A stretch of DNA of 11,532 nucleotides from an uncultured Planctomycetaceae bacterium (GTDB taxonomy: Bacteria > Planctomycetota > Planctomycetia > Pirellulales > Pirellulaceae). The stretch's first letter is position 1, and every line of letters starts with the position of its first letter. The DNA is taken from positions 1 through 11,532 of the forward strand of contig CAIYOB010000810.1 in assembly GCA_903927685.1 (NCBI GenBank), written 5' to 3'. The position numbers were made by a program, and so were the translations under genes. Positions 4,297 to 11,532 of the stretch are shown one piece after another. The notes under the pieces are model-generated. The model did not search any database. It was not told the origin of the DNA and saw only the letters and a list, made by a program, of their open reading frames with translations.

Positions 4297-4756
4297 CTTC
4301 GTGTCGTCCCGTCGACTTGTAGGCCGCGTGTCACAACCGCCAATGGCGCAGGGGGAACGTATTGGCCGGATGACCGGCAAAACACGCCGCGCCTTTCTGT
4401 TCGCGATTGTAACTCGACCACAAGACCATCATTCTCCGCGACTCCGACAAAGGGCGGCTCCCAAGCCGCCGGTGATCAACTGCGTGCCACTGTTAAGAAG
4501 GACGAGAACCGCTTCCGAAGGTTCGCAAGAAAGTCTCGCACACACGCTGCCGGATAAGACGCTCGAAGCAGCCGTTTTATTCTCAGCAGCTGAGAAAATG
4601 TCCGCGACACGGATTTAGCAGGAGCGATCCCTTGGGGACAGACCTCTTGGAGCTTGGCGGCGTAATCCGTGACCTGCATGACGGGAGGCAGCACCACCTG
4701 ACTCGCGGCTCCGCCTTGTATTCGGGGATTGGGTGATTGCATCCGATCAACCGTGC
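4297..4756. other. 460-bp gap without a recognisable gene
   Basis: Between the terminator and the yaiI-type gene I see no convincing coding region. A minus-strand frame at 4476-4760 would need a TTG start and has no family features. The gap holds a 17-bp dyad at 4580-4596, a GGGGACAGACC motif near 4634-4644, and perhaps the array promoter. On the minus strand TTGGCG, 16 bases, TACAAG (about 4318-4345) is a weak candidate. Confidence 0.5.
4580..4596. repeat. Short perfect dyad, operator-like
   Basis: TTCTCAGC and GCTGAGAA are exact inverted copies separated by a single A, with AT-rich flanks (TTTTA before, AATG after). The one-base centre cannot form a hairpin loop without opening the stem, so a protein-binding site is more likely than a terminator. 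No regulator gene is nearby. Confidence 0.45.
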
Positions 4757-5206
4757 TCAACCCTTCGCCGCCGTCAACCAGCGATCAAGCTGATTGGCGA
4801 ACGCTTGCCGGTCTTGGGCGCTGAAGTTGGCCGGTCCTCCTGTGATCTGGCCTCCCCCGCGCAGCTCGTCAAGAAGATTGCGCATGGCCAACCGCTCGCC
4901 GACGTTAGCTTCCGTGTACAATTCGCCTCGCGGATTGAGGGCCTGCCCGCCCTTGGCAACCACCTGAGCCGCCAAAGGGATGTCCGCCGTGATTACGAGG
5001 TCACCCGGCTGGACAAGTTCGACGATGCGTCGGTCGGCGACGTTCATGCCTGCGGGGACCAACAAGCTGTCGACGAACTCGGAACGGGGCGTACGCAGGG
5101 CTTGATTGGCGATCAGCGTTACCTTGGTCTTCGTCCGCCTTGCAGCCCGAAACAGCAGTTCCTTGACCTCGCCCGGACAGGCGTCCGCGTCGACCCAGAT
5201 TTTCAT
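4757..5206 (-). CDS. yaiI: YaiI/YqxD family protein (UPF0178, DUF188)
   Basis: This protein of 149 residues has the usual length for the family. The N-terminus [19 protein letters not shown] carries the defining V-D-A-D-A-C-P motif. NQALRTP, the D-x-x-I-V centre ([23 protein letters not shown]), the NPRGELYT block and the helical C-terminus with RNLLDELR and FANQLDRWL all follow in order. The family has a PIN-like fold, and the conserved aspartates suggest metal binding and possibly RNA cleavage, but no substrate is established. The ATG at 5206 has GGGGA about eight bases upstream. It lies 181 bp after the YdjY gene on the same strand; the gap has no clear terminator, so the two may share a transcript. 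The hairpin at 4265-4296 may end it. Confidence 0.9.
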   Translation of the reverse strand: MKIWVDADACPGEVKELLFRAARRTKTKVTLIANQALRTPRSEFVDSLLVPAGMNVADRRIVELVQPGDLVITADIPLAAQVVAKGGQALNPRGELYTEANVGERLAMRNLLDELRGGGQITGGPANFSAQDRQAFANQLDRWLTAAKG

Positions 5207-5387
5207 GTTGCACGTCCCCGATCACGAGTCAGAGCGGCAGCCCGGTGGATCGGTCCACAGGTCCCAGGTGAAGCTGCGGGTCGCCCAGTCGGCGGCGAGC
5301 TGTTCGCGACAGCCGATTCTACGGCCCCACGATTCCTTGGGCTGGCAGCCCATCAAGGTACGAACAAGGTGCCTCGGCGCGCCTCTG

Positions 5388-6200
5388 TCATGGCACGGGC
5401 GATTGTGCCGATTCCCCGGGCGGGTCGCGCTTGACCTCGCCGCGCTTCTCCACTTGCGGGATCAGCACCAGGCGGACCTTGGTGCCCAGCGGCGGGATGC
5501 GGTCCGTCCAGGCGGTGAACATCAGGCTTTCGTTGGATTGGCTGCTGGCCACGGGCAGGTCGAGCATCGCGGTCGGGAAATTGGAGACGCAGATCAAATC
5601 GCCTCCGTCGGCCTGGTAGTATCGCTTGCCCGTGGTCTCGTCCGTCCAGACGGAGCTGCCGGCGAAGACCCACGACTGGCTCATCGCCTTGTCCGCCTTC
5701 AGTTCCTTGATCCACTCCTGAGCCCGGACGCGGTGCTTGCTGCCCGCGGCGTCTTTCCACAAGACATGGATTTCGACGACAGGGCCGGTGGCCGCCCGAT
5801 AGGTCGGGTCAAAGCTGACCGGCTTTCCCGGCTCGGCGCCCACCGCCACGAGGGCGGCGTGGACGAACTGGGCGGTGCAGTTGACCGAGACGATCGATTC
5901 GTGCTCCTTGCTGCCCTTCGGACAGGCGAACATCTCCAGCAGACCTTCCCGCAGGCAGACCTGGCCGTCCACGATCACCCATTTGCGTTTGGGGTCGATC
6001 CACAGCTCGTAGTCCTTCGTCATCCGCACGATCCCGGTCGCCTCGTCCTTGGCGTCGGCGTCCGCAGCCGCATCCGCCGGCGGCGTTTCGGGCTTGGCCG
6101 CTTCCGCGGAGCCCGACGGTTCGGCGGCCCTGGCCAGACAAGCCGACCAGACGCTCAGCCCCAGGACGATCGCGGCCGGTAATCGCTGAAGGTGGAACAT
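5388..6200 (-). CDS. Secreted YdjY-domain protein
   Basis: The 270 residues begin with a signal peptide: basic start MFHLQR, hydrophobic core to about residue 22, likely cleavage after ARA near 25. An alanine- and aspartate-rich linker runs to about 55. The YdjY domain then fills residues 63-248. Its signatures are LWIDPKRKWVIVDGQVCLR, the ACPKGSKEHESIV block (92-104), HRVRAQEWI, the GKRYYQADGGDLICVSNF block (191-208) with PTAMLDLPV after it, and IPPLGTKVRLVLIP. The function of YdjY domains is unknown; in planctomycetes they occur as stand-alone exported proteins and are common. The H-E pair and the cysteines in ACPKG and LICVSN could bind a metal or cofactor, which is inference only. The ATG at 6200 has AAGGAG nine bases upstream. 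It is divergent from the gene at 6350. Confidence 0.88.
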   Translation of the reverse strand: MFHLQRLPAAIVLGLSVWSACLARAAEPSGSAEAAKPETPPADAAADADAKDEATGIVRMTKDYELWIDPKRKWVIVDGQVCLREGLLEMFACPKGSKEHESIVSVNCTAQFVHAALVAVGAEPGKPVSFDPTYRAATGPVVEIHVLWKDAAGSKHRVRAQEWIKELKADKAMSQSWVFAGSSVWTDETTGKRYYQADGGDLICVSNFPTAMLDLPVASSQSNESLMFTAWTDRIPPLGTKVRLVLIPQVEKRGEVKRDPPGESAQSPVP

Positions 6201-6349
6201 GGAATGGATCTCCTTGCCGTGGCAGTTTGCAGCCCCATCGGATAATCACGCCGGCCCCCTGACAAGCCGCCGTGTTTCGCGTATCGTGATGCGTACTTTG
6301 GGTACTCGCGAATCCCGGCACCATTATAGGCCCCGAGGCGTTGGCCGCC
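6201..6349. promoter_or_regulatory. Divergent intergenic region
   Basis: The gap separates two genes facing outward and must hold both starts. Candidates are weak: on the plus strand TTGGGT, 18-19 bases, CATTAT/ATTATA (about 6298-6328); on the minus strand TTGTCA (6260-6265) with TATCCG about 15 bases on. Neither is strong. Confidence 0.3.
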
Positions 6350-8113
6350 ATGCCCGTAACGACGCGTACGAACAAGTCTTTGACTCGCAGCCTTGGCCCC
6401 CAGCGCTGGGACGAGTGGGTGACGCACCTGGCCAGCCGCGCCGGTCCGCTGCCTCCCTGGGCCAGAATCTCGGCCGGTCGCCGCTGTCCGTTGTCCTGGT
6501 CCCTCGCGCCGCCGGCTCCATCCGAGTCCGGCCGCGGGCTGCTGCGACGGATGGAGCGTTGGCTGCGGGCGGAGCGGTTGCCGGCGGCGGAGATTGCGCG
6601 AGCTGTCGAGCCGTGGCTCAGTTCCGCCGAGCGCCGGGCGACCGATATGGAGTTCGCCTTGGAGTGCCTGGGCTGGAGCTACCTGCTGCCCAGGCTGGCC
6701 AAGGTTCTGCCGGCGGCGCCGTGGTGCGAGGTCTGGGACGGATTGATCGCGCTGGCGGCGGAGCCGGACGCCGCTCCGCCGACGTGGGACTCCCCCTTGG
6801 TTCGGCAGCTGCTGGCCGGCGAGCTGGCCTGGACGCTGGCCGACCAGTTCCCGGAATTGGCGCGCTGCCGAGCGTTAGGCCGCATGGCTCGCCGACGCCT
6901 GAGCGCGGGAGTCCGCGAGTTGCTGGCGGACAGCGGGCTGCCGCACTGCCAGCACGTCGAGCTGGTCCGGCCGCTGCTGGCGTGCTGGACGCGTTGCCGG
7001 AAATTGGTGCGCGCGGACGGAACGATATGCTTCGATCGCGAAGCCGCGCGGCGTTACGAACGGTTCGTGCGGCAGGCCTTGCAGCTGTCGCGTCAAGATG
7101 GCGGCCGGGTGTTCAGTGCCAACGGCAGCGGCCCGCATGATGTCGAGTTGCTGGACACCGCCTTGGAATTGGCCGGTCGGGACGAGGATCTGGCGGTGGC
7201 CGGCCAGTTGCTGCCGTGGCGTGCAGCGGGCGGCGAGGCCGGCGCCGAACCGGACCAGTTGCCCAGTTCGTCCGTGTACTCCGAAGCGGCCCAGTTGGCC
7301 AGTCTGCGGCCCAGTTGGCACCGCGGCAGCATGCATCTGGTGGTCGGCCATCACGAGGGCGCCGTGCGCACGGAGTTGAACCTGGGTTCAACGACCGTCT
7401 GGTCCGGGAATTGGCTGGTTCAGCTGCGCGTCGGCAACACGTTGCTGGAGCCCCGGGCCTGGGAGGAGGTCTGCTGGCACTCGGATGACGACGTGGACTA
7501 CCTGGAACTGGAGACCAACTGGCCCGGCTCCTGGAAACTGCAGCGTCAGATCCTGCTGGCTCGCGAGGAGCACTTCCTGTGGCTCGCGGACGCGGTCACG
7601 GGGCCGGAAACCGAAACGCTGGACTATCGCAGCGTGTTGCCGCTGGCGCCTGGCATCGAGTTCCGAGGGGAAACGGAAACATGCGAGGGAGAATTGCGGA
7701 ACCGCCGACGGCTGGCCCGGGTGTTGCCGGTGGCCATTCCGGAATGGCGTCTCGCGGCCGCGACGGGCGGCCTGGAGGCTGGGCCCGGCGGCCTGCAACT
7801 CCGGCAGCGGACGCAAGCGCGCGGCCTGTACGCGCCGTTGTTCCTCGATCTCAGCCCGCACCGCCAGAAGTGGCCGCTGACCTGGCGGCAACTGACCGTG
7901 GCGGAGAAGCTGCAGATCCAAAGTCCCGACGTCGCCGTGGGCTACCGCGTCCAGGTCGGCGGCGACCAGTGGCTGTTCTACCGCTCGCTGACCGATCTGG
8001 CCAGCCGCACGCTGCTGGGACAGAACATCCGGCACGAGTTTTATGCGGCACGGTTCGACACCGAAGGCGAAGCCGACGAACTGCTGGCCCTCGATCCTGC
8101 CGGGACGTCGTGA
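6350..8113 (+). CDS. Large conserved-type protein with heparinase II/III-like outline
   Basis: This is a 587-residue protein from ATG 6350 (MPVTTRTNKSLTRSLG). A TTG nine bases earlier is in frame, but it sits right against the GAGG site, so ATG is preferred. Residues 1 to about 320 are helix-rich with many W, R and L residues (LLRRMERWLRAERL, WTLADQFPELARCRAL, HVELVRPLLACWTRC). From about 328 the sequence becomes strand-rich: MHLVVGHHEGAVRTELNLGS, NWLVQLRVGNTLLEP, DYLELETNWPGSWKLQRQI and so on to the end. A helical toroid followed by a beta-sandwich is the layout of heparinase II/III and alginate lyases, and GHHEGA sits where those enzymes carry their histidine motif. I cannot identify the catalytic residues, and there is no signal peptide, so enzymatic activity is unproven. 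It may be a planctomycete-specific family. It is followed directly by a palindromic terminator candidate. Confidence 0.75.
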   Translation: MPVTTRTNKSLTRSLGPQRWDEWVTHLASRAGPLPPWARISAGRRCPLSWSLAPPAPSESGRGLLRRMERWLRAERLPAAEIARAVEPWLSSAERRATDMEFALECLGWSYLLPRLAKVLPAAPWCEVWDGLIALAAEPDAAPPTWDSPLVRQLLAGELAWTLADQFPELARCRALGRMARRRLSAGVRELLADSGLPHCQHVELVRPLLACWTRCRKLVRADGTICFDREAARRYERFVRQALQLSRQDGGRVFSANGSGPHDVELLDTALELAGRDEDLAVAGQLLPWRAAGGEAGAEPDQLPSSSVYSEAAQLASLRPSWHRGSMHLVVGHHEGAVRTELNLGSTTVWSGNWLVQLRVGNTLLEPRAWEEVCWHSDDDVDYLELETNWPGSWKLQRQILLAREEHFLWLADAVTGPETETLDYRSVLPLAPGIEFRGETETCEGELRNRRRLARVLPVAIPEWRLAAATGGLEAGPGGLQLRQRTQARGLYAPLFLDLSPHRQKWPLTWRQLTVAEKLQIQSPDVAVGYRVQVGGDQWLFYRSLTDLASRTLLGQNIRHEFYAARFDTEGEADELLALDPAGTS

Positions 8114-8136
8114 ACAGGGCTGCCGGCAGCCCTGTT
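8113..8136 (+). terminator. Perfect 24-bp palindrome at the stop codon, likely terminator
   Basis: AACAGGGCTGCC is followed at once by its exact reverse complement. The hairpin would have a ten-pair stem closing a CCGG loop, and starts on the last base of the TGA. The tract after it is only GTTTCGCC, so termination may be partial. It could work in both directions. Confidence 0.55.
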
Positions 8137-8168
8137 TCGCCGGCCCGGCAACTTGTCGTGTGGGCTGG

Positions 8169-8196
8169 TTGACAGGACGGTGCCGTCAAGGACAAT
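8169..8196 (+). promoter_or_regulatory. Promoter of the efflux operon
   Basis: A perfect TTGACA (8169-8174) is followed after 16 bases by GACAAT (8191-8196), four of six matches to the -10 consensus. It lies about 110 bp ahead of the adaptor start and just after the palindromic terminator, a sensible place for the operon promoter. Planctomycete housekeeping promoters are not always of this type. Confidence 0.5.
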
Positions 8197-8308
8197 AGGT
8201 CCCGTCGCGGCCGACCCGAGCTGCGCGAGACAGGGTTTCCGCAAATCCCGCTGCGACTGGTTGCCTCACGCCTGCCCACTGACCGGCCCCACCTACCGGG
8301 AGATCCGC

Positions 8309-9574
8309 ATGAGTCCGTTGAGCCACGACGTCGTGCTGCGAGTTGGCTGGGTGTTCGTCTGGCTGATGCCCGTGTGCGCCGCCCTGGCGGGTTGCCAGGC
8401 GAACGCCTCGCCGCACCGCACCGAATCGGAAGCCACGACGGCTGCGGCGGGCGTGCCTGCCGAGGTCGAGGTCGTGGCGGTCGAGTCGCGGCCGTGGCCG
8501 CGGGAGGTGCGCGTCCAGGGCAGCCTGTTGGCGGACGAACATGCGGTGATCGGCACGAAGGTCGCCGGCCGCGTTCAGCAGGTCCACGTCGATCTGGGCT
8601 CGATCGTGGCGGCGGGCGACGTCCTGGCCACGTTGGAAACCGAGGAGTTTGATCTCGAAGTCCGCGCGGCCGAGTCGCAACTGGAACAAGTACGGGTCAG
8701 GCTCGGCCTGAAGCCGGACGACAAGGAAGAAAAACTCGATCCCACGCAGGCCCCGACGGTCGTGCAGGAAGCCGCCCTGCGAAACCAGGCCCGGGCCAAC
8801 CTGCAACGCGCCCAGTCGCTGGCGCCGAATCACATCATTACGGCGGAAGAACTGGACCAGTGCCAGGCGGAACTGGAAGTCGCCGAAGCCCGCTACCGTT
8901 CGGCCCTGAATTCCGTCGCCGAGACCATCGCCTCGATCGGCCTCCGCCGGGCGGAACTCGAACTGGCCCAACAGGCGCGGCTGGACGCCGAGATTCGCGC
9001 CCCGTTTGCCGGTTGCATCCAGCAGCGTTTTGTAGCGCCCGGGACGTATGTGCAAATCAGCCAGCCGATCGCCACGCTCGTGCGGACGAACCCCTTGCGG
9101 TTTCGCGCCGGTGTCCCCGAGCGGCAGGCGGCCCCGTTGGAGGTCAAGCAAGCCGCGCGGGTGCATGTCGAGGGGCTGGCGGCACCTTTGCAGGGAACCG
9201 TATCGCGAATCAGCCCGGCCCTGGATCTGTCGAATCGGACGCTGACCGTGGAAATCGACGTGCCCAATCCCGACTCGCGGTTGCGGGCTGGGGTGTTCGC
9301 CGAAGCGGCAGTCATCGTGGACACCGAGGCGCGGGCCCTGGCAATTCCCCACGATACGCTGAAGGATTTTGCCGGTGTCGAAAAGGCCTGGATCGTGCTG
9401 GACGGCAACGCCGCCGAACGCGTCCTGACCACCGGCCGCCGGGACGGCGATTGGGTCGAGGTCCTGACCGGGCTGGCCGCTGGCGACAATATCGTCCGGC
9501 AGCCGCCGGAGGGCCTGGCCGGTCCAGTCCGGGTGCGGCCACCCCACGCGGTGGCGGCGACGGAACAGCTGTAG
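8309..9574 (+). CDS. RND efflux periplasmic adaptor (HlyD/AcrA type) lipoprotein
   Basis: This 421-residue adaptor bridges an inner-membrane RND pump and an outer-membrane channel. It begins with a lipoprotein signal: a hydrophobic segment at residues 10-28 ends in LAGC, so C29 should be lipidated. The first half-lipoyl motif (VAGRVQQVHVDLGSIVAAGDVLATLE) follows near 85-110. A long helical hairpin rich in E, Q, A and R spans about 115-225, then the second half-lipoyl motif (DAEIRAPFAGCIQQ, FVAPGTYV). The beta-barrel comes next (LVRTNPLRFRAGVPE) and the closing stretch LRAGVFAEAAVIV to IPHDTLK. The ATG at 8309 has GGGAG about six bases upstream. An upstream GTG at 8153 is in frame but would spoil the signal peptide. 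The permease gene follows after 144 bp holding a palindromic element. Confidence 0.93.
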   Translation: MSPLSHDVVLRVGWVFVWLMPVCAALAGCQANASPHRTESEATTAAAGVPAEVEVVAVESRPWPREVRVQGSLLADEHAVIGTKVAGRVQQVHVDLGSIVAAGDVLATLETEEFDLEVRAAESQLEQVRVRLGLKPDDKEEKLDPTQAPTVVQEAALRNQARANLQRAQSLAPNHIITAEELDQCQAELEVAEARYRSALNSVAETIASIGLRRAELELAQQARLDAEIRAPFAGCIQQRFVAPGTYVQISQPIATLVRTNPLRFRAGVPERQAAPLEVKQAARVHVEGLAAPLQGTVSRISPALDLSNRTLTVEIDVPNPDSRLRAGVFAEAAVIVDTEARALAIPHDTLKDFAGVEKAWIVLDGNAAERVLTTGRRDGDWVEVLTGLAAGDNIVRQPPEGLAGPVRVRPPHAVAATEQL

Positions 9575-9592
9575 CGAAAGTCGAGAGTAGCC

Positions 9593-9684
9593 TCGTTCGA
9601 GAAATCAGTGTCCGATTGTCGCCTTTCGCTCCGCGAAAGGACGTTCTTTCGCGGAGCGAAAGACGACACTTGTTTCTCGAACGA
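9593..9684. repeat. Nested palindromic element between adaptor and permease
   Basis: The outer arms TCGTTCGAGAAA and TTTCTCGAACGA are exact inverted copies. Further in, AGTGTC faces GACACT. The core is CTTTCGCTCCGCGAAAG (9623-9639) and its reverse complement (9646-9662), six bases apart; each core copy is itself a seven-pair hairpin around TCC or GGA. The left arm carries about ten extra bases (CGATTGTCGC region). The whole can fold as one long hairpin or as two small ones. It has the form of a REP- or MITE-like element without coding capacity. Confidence 0.8.
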
Positions 9685-9705
9685 TGCTCGAGTTCAATCC
9701 CCGAC

Positions 9706-9710
9706 GGAGG
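9706..9710 (+). promoter_or_regulatory. Ribosome binding site that sets the permease GTG start
   Basis: GGAGG lies eight bases before the GTG at 9719. The nearby ATG at 9724 is in another frame and does not give the RND protein. The site lies just outside the palindromic element, which could therefore mask or free it. Confidence 0.7.
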
Positions 9711-9718
9711 ACACCGAA

Positions 9719-11532
9719 GTGCAATGGCTGGCTGAAATCTGCATCCGCCGACCGGTGTTTGCCGTGATGCTGATCCTGGCCCTGGTGGTGGCCGGCATCG
9801 CCGCCTATCTGCGGCTGGGCGTCGACCGGTTTCCCCAGATGGATATGCCGACCGTCTACGTCTCGACCGTGTATCCCAACGCCGCGGCGGAAGAAGTCGA
9901 GTCGGAAGTCACGCAGCTGATGGAGGACTCGGTCGCGACGGTGGGCGGCATCGACGAATTGCGGTCGATCAGCCGCGAAGGGGCCTCGTTGCTGTTGCTG
10001 ACCTTCCGCGTGGACCGGGACATCGATGCGGCGACCCAGGACGTCCGCGACGCCGTCAACGCGGTGCTGAACCGCCTGCCGCCGACCGCGTATCCGCCCG
10101 TGGTTCGCAAGCAGGACTTGGAAGCGTCCCCGATCCTGACGCTCGCCCTGTCGGGCGACCGGCAGCCGCGCGAGCTGTTCGTGCTCGCCGACCGCTACGT
10201 CAAGGACTTGATCGAATCGGCCCCGGGGGTCGGCCAGGTGGGCATCTACGGCGCCCAGGACCGCGCCGTACGGATCGACGTCGAGGCGGCCCGGTTGGCG
10301 GCGTACCGGCTGTCCATCCTCCAGGTCCGCGACGCGCTGGTGCGTCAGAACGCGGACATCCCTGGCGGACGCGTCGATACCGGGGCCCGCGAACTGGGCC
10401 TGCGCACGTTGGGTCGGTTTCGCGAGCCGCGCGATTTCCTGGAGATGGTCATCGCCACGCCCGGTGGGACACCCGTCCGGCTCCGGGATCTGGGCACCGC
10501 AGTGGACGCGACCAAGGAGGTCCGCAATCTCGCTCGGCTGAACGGAAAGCCGGCGGTCGTGCTGAGCGTGCAGCGGCAGTCCGGCGAAAACACGGTGGAC
10601 GTCATCCAGGCGGTCAAGGAACGCCTGAAGCGGAGCCAACAAATCCTGCCTCCGGATGTGCGTGTCGAAGTCATCCAGGACCAGTCGCGGTACATCCTGG
10701 CCGCGATGCACGAGATCCAGAAGCACCTGATCGTAGGCAGCGTGTTGGCGACGCTCGTGGTCTTGATCTTCATGCGGTCGTGGCGTTCGACCATCATCGC
10801 CGCCGTGGCGATTCCCACGTCCCTGATCGCGACCTTTGCCATGATGCGGGCGCTGAACTTTACGCTCAACAACATGACCATGCTGGCCATGGTGCTGATG
10901 GTCGGGATCGTGATCGACGATGCGATTGTGGTGCTGGAGAACGTCTTTCACTGCATTGAGGAAAAAGGGATGCCGCCCATGCGTGCGGCCGTCGTGGGCA
11001 CGAAGGAGATCGGCCTGGCCGTGCTGGTCACGACCCTGTCGCTGGTGATCGTATTCCTGCCGCTGGCGTTCCTGTCCAGCCTGGCCGGCCGGATGCTGTT
11101 CCAGTTCGGCATGACGGCCACGGTCTCGATCCTGGTCTCGCTGCTGGTCAGTTTCACGCTCACGCCGATGATGTGCTCGCGGTTGCTCCAGCCGGCCCGG
11201 GCCACCGAGGGCGGGCCGGCCTCGCGCCGCGGCTTTTATCACGGGATCGAAGTCGGCTATCTGGCCGTGCTCCGCTGGTCGCTGCGCTGGCGCTGGGCCG
11301 TGCTGCTGCTGTCGCTGGCGGCGATCGCGACCAACTGGCCGCTGTACCATCTGGTCAAGCAGGATTACATCCCGACCAACGTGGATGAATCGGAGTTCGA
11401 GGTCGAGGTGGTGGCCCGTGAAGGAACTTCGCTGAGTTCCATGGACCAGCTGGCGCGGGCGGTCGAAGCGGAGTTGCAGACGCTGCCCGGCGTCAAACTG
11501 TTGCTGACCAACCTCGGCTCGGGCGGCCTCCC
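9719..11532 (+). CDS. RND-family efflux permease, N-terminal part
   Basis: The frame from GTG 9719 stays open to the window end (604 complete residues of a family usually over 1000 long). It encodes the inner-membrane pump that drives drugs, metals or lipophilic compounds outward using protons. The start (MQWLAEICIRRPVFAVMLIL) has the typical cytoplasmic helix with RRPVFA and the first membrane segment at about 13-32. The porter domain follows, with FPQMDMPTVYVSTVYPNAA, GIDELRSISREG and APGVGQVGIYGAQ. Membrane segments resume near residue 335. The proton-relay aspartates are D400 and D401 in GIVIDDAIVVLENV. Two more segments and the TPMMCSRLL end of the first membrane bundle follow, then the second periplasmic half begins. 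All visible key residues are intact. With the adaptor upstream it forms an operon; the outer-membrane channel is not in view. Confidence 0.95.
   Translation, partial: MQWLAEICIRRPVFAVMLILALVVAGIAAYLRLGVDRFPQMDMPTVYVSTVYPNAAAEEVESEVTQLMEDSVATVGGIDELRSISREGASLLLLTFRVDRDIDAATQDVRDAVNAVLNRLPPTAYPPVVRKQDLEASPILTLALSGDRQPRELFVLADRYVKDLIESAPGVGQVGIYGAQDRAVRIDVEAARLAAYRLSILQVRDALVRQNADIPGGRVDTGARELGLRTLGRFREPRDFLEMVIATPGGTPVRLRDLGTAVDATKEVRNLARLNGKPAVVLSVQRQSGENTVDVIQAVKERLKRSQQILPPDVRVEVIQDQSRYILAAMHEIQKHLIVGSVLATLVVLIFMRSWRSTIIAAVAIPTSLIATFAMMRALNFTLNNMTMLAMVLMVGIVIDDAIVVLENVFHCIEEKGMPPMRAAVVGTKEIGLAVLVTTLSLVIVFLPLAFLSSLAGRMLFQFGMTATVSILVSLLVSFTLTPMMCSRLLQPARATEGGPASRRGFYHGIEVGYLAVLRWSLRWRWAVLLLSLAAIATNWPLYHLVKQDYIPTNVDESEFEVEVVAREGTSLSSMDQLARAVEAELQTLPGVKLLLTNLGSGGL

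Noticed and set aside
3530..4618. A 362-codon open frame on the plus strand across the tRNA array
   Set aside because: Its peptide repeats phrases such as GSRTL and GIEP that come from antisense T arms (GGGAATCGAACC type sequence). It is a translation artefact of tRNA genes.
4476..4760. 94-codon frame on the minus strand just after yaiI
   Set aside because: It requires a TTG start overlapping the yaiI stop, and the peptide shows no family signature.
5207..5387. Short hairpin GGGCT-GCC-AGCCC between the YdjY and yaiI genes
   Set aside because: A five-pair stem without a T-run is expected by chance in GC-rich DNA.
8186..9547. A 453-codon open frame on the minus strand opposite the adaptor
   Set aside because: It mirrors the codon pattern of the adaptor gene, has no recognisable domain and no ribosome site; it is a shadow.
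9605..11350. A 581-codon open frame on the minus strand opposite the efflux permease
   Set aside because: It is antisense to a clear RND gene, its peptide is rich in R, H, Q, D and G with no domain features, and long antisense frames are expected in GC-rich coding DNA.

Overview
The window is about 11.5 kb of GC-rich bacterial DNA. Its gene content suggests a planctomycete, probably of the Pirellulales type. The main pointers are a secreted YdjY-domain protein, a long orphan protein with a heparinase-like outline, a 198-residue HNH endonuclease, and a compound palindrome built on CTTTCGCTCCGCGAAAG. I recall these as planctomycete-type features but could not run a search.

Left part (1-2221). 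The C-terminal end of a lysine-rich protein (1-330, +) faces a stand-alone response-regulator receiver (411-863, -). Next comes a frameshifted relic of a PAS sensory domain (about 1092-1493, +) and a YbjN-family protein (1718-2221, -).

Middle part (2480-4296, minus strand). This is the unusual region: a dense array of tRNA genes and tRNA-like fragments. In order of transcription it holds Val(GAC), a tRNA with anticodon read as CGT, Gly(GCC), two half-tRNA mosaics, Trp(CCA), an unresolved tRNA-like stretch, Ser(GCT), Arg(TCT), a damaged Ser(GGA), His(GTG), then an HNH endonuclease gene, Thr(TGT) and Arg(CCG). None encodes CCA. Several have broken stems, a swapped acceptor 3' side, or a cytosine where U33 is nearly universal. 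A perfect 26-bp inverted repeat flanks the Trp gene. A terminator-like hairpin with a T-run stands directly upstream of the first tRNA. The array looks like an accessory, shuffling tRNA cassette, not a normal housekeeping operon.

Right part (4757-11532). A YaiI/YqxD-family protein (-) and the YdjY-domain protein (-) are followed, from a divergent gap, by the heparinase-like protein (+). This ends in a perfect 24-bp palindrome. A good promoter candidate then leads to an efflux operon: an HlyD-type periplasmic adaptor lipoprotein and an RND inner-membrane permease that runs off the window. A 92-bp nested palindrome lies between adaptor and permease. The two proteins should form the inner part of a tripartite proton-driven exporter; no outer-membrane channel gene is in view.
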